64,000 nt of DNA. Source: CAZGXI01 sp964529715. Lineage in GTDB: Bacteria > Chloroflexota > Anaerolineae > Aggregatilineales > Ch27. Each line of letters starts with the position of its first letter. The first letter of the stretch is position 1. The notes below the pieces were generated by a model. The model did no database searches and was not told the DNA's origin. It saw only the letters and a list, made by a program, of their open reading frames with translations. The stretch lies in contig CAZGXI010000005.1 in the NCBI GenBank assembly GCA_964529715.1, forward strand, positions 62,001 through 126,000, read 5' to 3'. A program made the position numbers and the translations under genes. Shown one piece after another: positions 58,474 through 64,000 of the stretch.

Positions 58474-61089
58474 ATGATTGGTGTATGCCGCATCGTCAAA
58501 ACGGCCTTCAAGGCGGGGTTGCTTCTCACGCTGCTGGCAGGGTGGGTGGCAATTGTACACGCCCAGGGACCGGACTCCACACCTGCCGCTCTGCCGGATC
58601 AGGTGGGGTTGTACGCCCGGATGGAGTGGACTATTCCACTCGATTTGCCCTGCGAAAATCCGTTCGATCCCGACGCAATTGACGTGTTCGGCGTTTTCAC
58701 TGCGCCGAATGGTCAACAGTTGACTCAACCTGCTTTCTGGATGCAGCCGATGGCGCAAACCTGTGTAGAGGACTGCGCCATCGAAGTGTTGGAACCTTCC
58801 GGTCCGCCGGAGTGGCACTTGCGCTTTACTCCAAACCAGCCGGGGCATTGGAGCTATGTCTTTCAGGTGCGCTTCGGTGGGGAAACTGTTACGTTGGATG
58901 CCGGGCAGTTCGAGGTGATCCCGACGAACGCGGCGGGTTTTATCCGTGTGGCCGAGAATGGCCGCTATTTCGAGTTTGAGCACAGCCGTGACGCCTTTTT
59001 CCCTATCGGCCATAACCTGGCCTGGTCATGGGAAGGCGGAGGTGGGGTGTTTGCCTACCAGCGTTGGTTGCACAATCTGGCCGAGAATGGCGGCAACTAC
59101 GCCCGGCTGTATGTGGATACGCCCTGGTTCATTGGCCTGGAATGGGCTTCTCCGCCGGGCGACTACACGGCAGCGCAGGAGGCTGCCTGGCGGTTCGACA
59201 CGATCCTGGAGACGGCGGCGGACTTGGGAATTTATCTGGATGTGGTCGTGTTGTGGCACCAGGCGCTTGCCAACGAACCGACGGCGCCGGTTTCGATTCC
59301 CACGTTGCCGCCCAGGGTGACCACACACGCCGATTGGGATCAGAATCCCTACAATGTGCGCAATGGTGGTCCACTGACCAGCACGCTGGAGTTTTTTAGC
59401 AATGCGGAGGCTAGAACCCTGTTCCAGCGGCGGTTGCGCTACCTGGTTGCTCGCTGGGGCTACAGCGCGAACATTTTCGCCTGGGACCTGCTGAGCGATG
59501 CTGACCGTGTATTGGGATACAGTCCGGAGATCGTGCTGCCCTGGTTAGAAGAGATGGCTGCTTATCTGCGGCAGATCGACCCCTATGATCATCTTGTTAC
59601 GGCAGGGACGCGCGATCTTGTCCCAGCAGTGATCGCTGCGCCCGGTCTGGACTTTGCTCAGGTGCGGCTGTATGCCCGCCGTCCGCTGGAGGAGGCCCCC
59701 GATCAGGCTGCTGCCGTGTGGCAGCGTATTCAGGAAGGGTTGCGCCTGGCGGCCCGCCCTGTGCTGCTGACCGAGTTCTCGTTGAATCCCTGGTACGAGC
59801 CGGCGGATGATGACCCGACGGGCATTCATATTCGACAGACCGTCTGGCCAAGTGCGTTGTCTGGCGCAGCAGGGGCGGGAGCGTCGTGGTGGTGGGATAC
59901 GTACCTTGATCCCGATAATCTGACGGCGATTTACGAGCCGTTGGCGCGGTTTCTTGCGGATGTACCCTGGAATCGAGTGCAGTTGACACCCGTTCAGGCG
60001 CGCCTGGTAGCTGCCGATACGTCCGGCTATCGCCCGCTGCGTCTGGATGGGTACGACCGCCGTTTCAATACCACACCATCTCCTGACATCGGGGCGGTCC
60101 TGCTGTCGCCGGATGGACCTTTCCCGGAAGAGTCGGTGCTGTCGAGTTACCTGTTCGGCTCTGCTAACGAGTCGATCCGCCGGCCACATTCCTACCTTGT
60201 GACCGCACCGGTGGACACGCGCCTCACGGTCGGGTTGCGCGGGGTTTCTCCACAGGCCGGGGCGCGGCTGGTGATTACATTGGACGGAGTCAGCGTCGTC
60301 GAAATCGAACTTCAGCCGGGCGCGCGTCCACTGGAAGTCGAGGTTCCACTACCTGCGGGCGAGCATATCATCGGGCTGGAGAACCGGGGCACCGACTGGC
60401 TGCAAATCGAGCACGTTACCATCGAACAATACATCGCGCCGCTGCGTGCGGTGGCCCTGGCCGACCGCGAATATGGCATCCTGCTGGCTTGGTTCCAACA
60501 CCGCGATGAAACCTGGCAGCAGGCAGCAGCAGGGATCACGCCCACGCCGGTGGTGCTGCGGGCAGAGTTTGCCGGGTTGCCATCTGGCGAGTATCGTGTC
60601 GAATTCTGGGACCCATCTACCGGACAGGTGCTGGGTGAAGAGCGCGTCTGGGTGCGGCCCGAAACCGGCGGTGTGATGGCACTCGACCTGTTGCCGCTGA
60701 ACCGCGAACTGGCTGTGCGTGCTTTTCCGGCAGCAGGGTTGGCGCTGCCTACGCTACTGCCAACCCTGGCTATACCGACGCTTGTGCCGTCGCCGACCCC
60801 GACAGTCACGCCCATGCCGGCGACCGACACCCCGCAGCCGAGCAATACCCCGTCACCGACATACACGCCAACGGCGACTCAGACCCTTCCGTCTTCCCCC
60901 TCGGCGACGGCGTCCCCAACGCGCACGCCGACTCCGACCCGAACGGTTACGCCGTCTTCCACGCCGACATTGTCCCCCACGGCGACGGCGACCGCTTCCC
61001 CAACGCGCACGCCGACGATCACGCGTACGCCGACGATCACGCGCACGCCGACGATCACGCGCACGCCGCGCGTCTTGCCGGATTTGTAA
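58474..61089 (+). CDS. Secreted glycoside-hydrolase-like protein with DUF5060 and Thr/Pro-rich tail
   Basis: About 871 residues. Signal sequence (FKAGLLLTLLAGWVAIVHAQ), DUF5060-like beta domain at ~40-155 (FGVFTAPNGQQLTQPAFWM, WHLRFTPNQPGHWSYVFQV), and a TIM-barrel glycosidase-like domain at ~160-500 (FPIGHNLAWSW, GNYARLYVDTPWF, IFAWDLLSDADR; LLTEFSLNPWY may hold the nucleophile Glu). A C-terminal beta-rich region and a Thr/Pro/Ser tail of ~90 residues follow. The expected acid/base WxxxNE is replaced by WDLLSD, so activity is uncertain. ATG 58474 lies five bases after the Nudix stop; no clear ribosome binding site. Confidence 0.82.
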   Translation: MIGVCRIVKTAFKAGLLLTLLAGWVAIVHAQGPDSTPAALPDQVGLYARMEWTIPLDLPCENPFDPDAIDVFGVFTAPNGQQLTQPAFWMQPMAQTCVEDCAIEVLEPSGPPEWHLRFTPNQPGHWSYVFQVRFGGETVTLDAGQFEVIPTNAAGFIRVAENGRYFEFEHSRDAFFPIGHNLAWSWEGGGGVFAYQRWLHNLAENGGNYARLYVDTPWFIGLEWASPPGDYTAAQEAAWRFDTILETAADLGIYLDVVVLWHQALANEPTAPVSIPTLPPRVTTHADWDQNPYNVRNGGPLTSTLEFFSNAEARTLFQRRLRYLVARWGYSANIFAWDLLSDADRVLGYSPEIVLPWLEEMAAYLRQIDPYDHLVTAGTRDLVPAVIAAPGLDFAQVRLYARRPLEEAPDQAAAVWQRIQEGLRLAARPVLLTEFSLNPWYEPADDDPTGIHIRQTVWPSALSGAAGAGASWWWDTYLDPDNLTAIYEPLARFLADVPWNRVQLTPVQARLVAADTSGYRPLRLDGYDRRFNTTPSPDIGAVLLSPDGPFPEESVLSSYLFGSANESIRRPHSYLVTAPVDTRLTVGLRGVSPQAGARLVITLDGVSVVEIELQPGARPLEVEVPLPAGEHIIGLENRGTDWLQIEHVTIEQYIAPLRAVALADREYGILLAWFQHRDETWQQAAAGITPTPVVLRAEFAGLPSGEYRVEFWDPSTGQVLGEERVWVRPETGGVMALDLLPLNRELAVRAFPAAGLALPTLLPTLAIPTLVPSPTPTVTPMPATDTPQPSNTPSPTYTPTATQTLPSSPSATASPTRTPTPTRTVTPSSTPTLSPTATATASPTRTPTITRTPTITRTPTITRTPRVLPDL
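61003..61068 (+). repeat. 18-bp tandem repeat encoding TPTITR
   Basis: Three full copies (61003-61020, 61021-61038, 61039-61056), nearly identical apart from a C-to-T change in the second, and a 12-base partial fourth. They encode repeated Thr-Pro-Thr-Ile-Thr-Arg near the C-terminus of the glycosidase-like protein. Confidence 0.9.
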
Positions 61090-61171
61090 TACAGCGACTT
61101 GCAGGCCTGCTTTTGCGGTAATGTTATACTCTGCAGAATGTCGTCGGTGTAGACCGGACGGGGAGCAGTTC

Positions 61172-61885
61172 ATGTCCACTGCCCGTCATGCCAGCCGCGC
61201 AGAGCGCCTGGCGAAAATTGAGGAAATGTTATTTCATCATCCTGAGGGGATGCGTGTTGTCGAGATTGCTGGGGCCTGTCGAGTGGATCGCCGCACGGTT
61301 TACCGTGACCTGGCCGCATTGGAACGCACCGGGATGCCCCTGCGCCAGGAAGATGGGCGCTATAGCATTATCCGGGAGCAGTATCTTGCCACGCTTCGGT
61401 TGGACTTACACGAGCTGATCACGCTTTTCCTGGCCGTGTGCCTGTTGTCGTCCAGCAGTTCCAGTCCGAATCCGCACCTGGTATCTGTGTTGGAGAAGTT
61501 GGGCGAGGCGCTTGCAGAACCCCTGGTGGCGCAGGCGCGGGCTGTTGCTGAACAGGTGCGCGCGCTGCCGGCGAATCCGGCTTTCGCAGCGGTGTTGGAC
61601 CTGGTGGTCCTGGCGTGGTTTCGGCGGCGTAAGGTGCGGCTATGGCAATCTACCGCGCAGGATGAGGAGGCGGACTATTGTGAAGTGTCGCCTTATTTCG
61701 TCAAGCCGACGGTGCGGGGAGAGATGTTGCTCTTTGGACGTGAGGATGTTTCCGGTGAGGTCCAGGTAATAGACCTGTGCCAGGTGACGCACGCTCAGGT
61801 ATTGGACGTCACCGCCGAAGGGAAGTCAGGATATACGCCAGATTGCGCCGCGCATCATATGCCGGGCCAGGCGAACACGCTTTAA
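61172..61885 (+). CDS. HTH-WYL transcriptional regulator
   Basis: 237 residues. N-terminal DeoR-like helix-turn-helix (residues ~10-65; VVEIAGACRVDRRTVYRDLAALERTG), a linker helix region with LDLHELITLFLAVCLL, and a WYL domain (~150-225) with RKVRLWQS...DYCEVSPYFVKPTVRGEMLLFGREDVSGEVQVIDLCQV. WYL domains bind nucleic acids or nucleotides as ligands. The family's WCX extension is absent. ATG 61172 has GGGAG seven bases upstream, and the earlier in-frame stretch from 60719 lies in the preceding gene and is rejected. Target genes are unknown. Confidence 0.88.
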   Translation: MSTARHASRAERLAKIEEMLFHHPEGMRVVEIAGACRVDRRTVYRDLAALERTGMPLRQEDGRYSIIREQYLATLRLDLHELITLFLAVCLLSSSSSSPNPHLVSVLEKLGEALAEPLVAQARAVAEQVRALPANPAFAAVLDLVVLAWFRRRKVRLWQSTAQDEEADYCEVSPYFVKPTVRGEMLLFGREDVSGEVQVIDLCQVTHAQVLDVTAEGKSGYTPDCAAHHMPGQANTL

Positions 61886-61902
61886 AGGCAGCCACACAGA
61901 AA

Positions 61903-61942
61903 CAGCCGTCCGGCCTCGTAAAGGGCCGGGCGGCTGCTTTTT
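61903..61942 (+). terminator. Rho-independent terminator after the WYL gene
   Basis: Thirteen-bp stem (one T-G pair) from 61903-61915 to 61924-61936, loop of 8 bases, then TTTTT at 61938-61942. It lies between convergent genes and may serve both. Confidence 0.85.
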
Positions 61943-61967
61943 CGAGGATTGTGCAGGTAGCCGTGCA

Positions 61968-63500
61968 CTATTTGGGAATGTCGCGGACGGCGGCGAAGGC
62001 CGGGCGTGGTCCGCTTGGGCCGGTCAATGCCCACAGGCATTGTTCGGATGCCGCACCGGCGGCCTCGCAGAAGTTAAGGTTCCACAGGAACATCGGCCCA
62101 ACGTAGTTCAGGTCGCGCCCCAGTTGGAAGGCGCGCACGATGTACTGTGCCTGCTCATTGAGATCGGTGTAGGCCACGAACTCATATCCGGCGGGCGGCG
62201 GGTTGCCTGTGTCAGCGTTTGTGCCCCAGCCAAACTCGGTTGCCCAGATGAACGTGTTCGCGTCGCCGCTCTGAACCATGATGTTGCGGTAGTCGCGCAG
62301 CGTTTGCAGGAAGAAGAAGCTGGGATGGTCGTCGTGGGTCAGCACGCCTGCCGTGTTATTGCAGCACACGCTGTCCGGCGGGTTGGCCCAGCCGTTGGGA
62401 TGCGCGCCCAGGGCGTCGGAATACTGCGCCACACCGCTGGCGTACATGGCCCGCACGTACACGCGGTCATCGATGGCGTTGACGCCGTCGTTGAAGCCAG
62501 TCGGCGCAACGCCCCCGGCCACCACGATGGCCGACGGGTCCTGGGCCTTAATCGCGGCGTAAGCGAGGCGGAGCATCTCCACATAGCCCGCCGCGCTGAT
62601 CGGATGGGCAGGGCTGTTCCATTCGCGGCGCAGGTTTTGCTCGTTCCAAATTTCATAGGCGTCCACACGCCCACGATACCGCTGCGCCAGCGCGCCGACG
62701 AAGTTGGCGTAATCCTGGTAGTTGGTCGGCGGACCATCTTCGTCCACCGTGTCGCGTGCCCAGGCGGGGGCCTTGACCACGCTGAACAGGATGTTGACCC
62801 CTGCCGCTTCCAGTGTGTTGACCATTTGGTCCAGCGACGCCCAATCGATGTTGCCCCGGCTGGTTTCGTAGGCTTTCCACTCAATCTGCTGCTTCACCCA
62901 ACGCATCCCCAGGGTGGTCACGCGCTCCATCACACTGGCGGCGTTCTGGTTCGGCAGGTGAACTTGAATGCCGTAGGCGAAGGCGACGTTGGGTGACGTG
63001 TTGGGCGGCGGGGTGACGGTCACGCCGGGGGCAACTGTTGGCGTCGGACCGACTGGCTGGCCCGGTGTACACGGCACGACCAGCCGCTGCCCGACGTAGA
63101 TCAGATTAGGATTGCGGATGTTGTTGAAGGCGGCCATGTTGGCGATAGTTGTTCCGTACCGCAGTGAGATCCGATAGAGGTTTTCCCCACGCGCAACGAC
63201 GTGCGTGCAGACGTTACTCGGCGGCGTGGTAGGTATTGGGCCGGCGGTGGGGGTAGGGCCGGGTGTGGGGGTCGGGCCGGGAAGGGTCGGAATGGTTAGC
63301 CGCTGCCCGACGAAAATCAGGTTCGGGTTCACGATGCCATTGGCTTGCGCGAGGGCATTGACAGTCGTTCCATAGCGAAGGGAAATCCGGTAGAGATTTT
63401 CTCCCGGCTGAACGACGTGGATATTTCCTTGTGCGCTTGCCACGCCCCCAAAACTTAAAAGTATCCCTAGTAGCACAATAATCGCGGTGGCGCGTCGCAT
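61968..63500 (-). CDS. Secreted LysM-containing glycoside-hydrolase-like protein
   Basis: About 510 residues: signal peptide (AIIVLLGILLSFGGVASAQ), two LysM domains (IHVVQPGENLYRISLRYGTT and THVVARGENLYRISLRYGTT) with a Pro-Thr spacer, then a ~330-residue TIM barrel. The barrel has a likely acid/base Glu in DAYEIWNEQNLRREW and a likely nucleophile Glu in IWATEFGWG, as in clan GH-A enzymes such as GH5 or GH39-like families. LysM binds peptidoglycan or chitin-like polymers, so the enzyme is probably cell-wall-attached. ATG 63500 is preceded by AGGAGG; earlier in-frame starts (to 63548) lack support. Confidence 0.9.
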   Translation of the reverse strand: MRRATAIIVLLGILLSFGGVASAQGNIHVVQPGENLYRISLRYGTTVNALAQANGIVNPNLIFVGQRLTIPTLPGPTPTPGPTPTAGPIPTTPPSNVCTHVVARGENLYRISLRYGTTIANMAAFNNIRNPNLIYVGQRLVVPCTPGQPVGPTPTVAPGVTVTPPPNTSPNVAFAYGIQVHLPNQNAASVMERVTTLGMRWVKQQIEWKAYETSRGNIDWASLDQMVNTLEAAGVNILFSVVKAPAWARDTVDEDGPPTNYQDYANFVGALAQRYRGRVDAYEIWNEQNLRREWNSPAHPISAAGYVEMLRLAYAAIKAQDPSAIVVAGGVAPTGFNDGVNAIDDRVYVRAMYASGVAQYSDALGAHPNGWANPPDSVCCNNTAGVLTHDDHPSFFFLQTLRDYRNIMVQSGDANTFIWATEFGWGTNADTGNPPPAGYEFVAYTDLNEQAQYIVRAFQLGRDLNYVGPMFLWNLNFCEAAGAASEQCLWALTGPSGPRPAFAAVRDIPK

Positions 63501-63671
63501 GTTGGGTCTAACCTCCTGATTAGTAGCATTGTCATTCCGCATCATCATATAACGGATATGTTTCCTACGCCACTGTGTTATAATCTGATTTGGTTGTGTG
63601 TGGTGAGCCTATCACAGACAGCAGAGCAGGGCGGCGACGCCTGTCTGGAATTGAGCAGAAGGAGTGCCGAC

Positions 63672-64000
63672 ATGTCTGGACGCAGCAGATGGCTGATGTT
63701 GGTAGGGGTGGTGTGCCTGGCTCTGCTGTGGGTTGCGACTCCTGCCGGAGCGCAGAGCCGCGCCCTGTACTGGCGCCGCTGGGACGTGTCGATTGACGAG
63801 ATCGATACCCGTGCGAACCGTTTTCATATCAGCGAAATTCACGAAATCCAGTTCACGAGCGGGACATTCCGCTTCGGTTTTCGTTCCATTCTTTGGGAAC
63901 GGATGGATGGCATCGAAAACGTCGCCGTCTATGAGGGGGAAACGCCGTTGGCGCGTGACTGTGGCGGGTCTGCCGGCACGTTTTGCGCCGTGCTGGTCGG
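63672..64000 (+). CDS. N-terminal part of a DUF2207-like membrane protein
   Basis: The frame from ATG 63672 stays open to the window end, so no stop is visible and the gene continues beyond 64000. About 110 residues are seen: signal sequence (WLMLVGVVCLALLWVATPAGAQ) followed by an all-beta domain WRRWDVSIDEIDTRANRFHISEIHEIQF...GTFRFGFRSI, which resembles DUF2207 proteins: exported beta domain, membrane helices and often a Cys/Gly-rich tail. GGAG lies seven bases before the ATG. Family assignment is tentative because the larger part is missing. Confidence 0.65.
   Translation, partial: MSGRSRWLMLVGVVCLALLWVATPAGAQSRALYWRRWDVSIDEIDTRANRFHISEIHEIQFTSGTFRFGFRSILWERMDGIENVAVYEGETPLARDCGGSAGTFCAVLV

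Noticed and set aside
60719..61171. N-terminal extension of the WYL regulator
   Set aside because: The open frame lies within the Thr/Pro tail of the previous gene, and a good ribosome binding site sits just before ATG 61172.
1..64000. rRNA, tRNA, prophage or insertion sequence
   Set aside because: No transposase, integrase or phage protein was recognised, and no cloverleaf or rRNA core was noticed by eye; small RNAs cannot be excluded without a covariance search.

Overview
The window reads as a chromosomal segment of a Chloroflexota bacterium, most likely of the Anaerolineae lineage. This is inferred from gene content and style, not from a marker tree: no rRNA or tRNA gene was seen. The indicators are a mevalonate route with isopentenyl phosphate kinase (known from Roseiflexus), a SARP/BTAD regulator, a DsbA plus VKOR disulfide pair, extracellular proteins with long Thr/Pro linkers, and frequent TTG/GTG starts. 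The sequence is GC-rich and densely coded, with housekeeping genes throughout. I see no prophage, insertion sequence, CRISPR array or integrase.

Layout. 1-7.8 kb: tail of an unknown gene, membrane DsbA, S1-domain protein, VKOR (opposite strand), the stringent-response enzyme Rel, a double-thioredoxin protein and a SARP-type regulator. 7.9-19 kb: a tRNA-queuosine mannosyltransferase-like gene converging on gyrA, then rpoC (without rpoB next to it), a HEAT-repeat protein and the site-2 protease RseP. 19-25.6 kb: an isoprenoid neighbourhood with a mevalonate-phosphate decarboxylase-like gene, miaA and yraN on the minus strand, and cNMP-binding protein, UbiA prenyltransferase, mevalonate kinase and isopentenyl phosphate kinase on the plus strand. 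25.6-29 kb: a peptide-type ABC importer (two permeases and a binding lipoprotein, no ATPase). 29-35.6 kb: two membrane proteins, a secreted trypsin-like protease, tlyA and lepA.

35.7-45 kb: a CinA whose amidohydrolase half has lost its motifs, an FHA-winged helix regulator, a deaminase-CYTH fusion, a membrane protein with a degenerate endonuclease/phosphatase domain, RNase III, FtsY and prfB with its programmed +1 frameshift. 45-53 kb: a membrane-anchored CHAT protease, a Ca-type P-type ATPase, and a four-gene 2-oxoacid:ferredoxin oxidoreductase operon. 53-64 kb: HD hydrolase, a Ser/Thr kinase with SH3 and NBR1-type ectodomains, a SerK/SbnI-like protein, a Nudix hydrolase, two secreted glycosidase-like proteins, a WYL regulator and the start of a DUF2207-like protein.

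How the genes fit together. Mevalonate kinase, the decarboxylase and isopentenyl phosphate kinase together could form the alternative mevalonate route (decarboxylation before the second phosphorylation) feeding MiaA and the polyprenyl-using UbiA enzyme. DsbA and VKOR form an oxidative folding pair suited to the many Cys-containing exported proteins. The Ser/Thr kinase and the FHA-winged helix protein are candidates for one phospho-signalling circuit. The least ordinary items are the deaminase-CYTH fusion, the CHAT-TM-CARDB protein, and three proteins that keep a family fold but lack catalytic residues (CinA C-domain, the EEP domain, RNase III).
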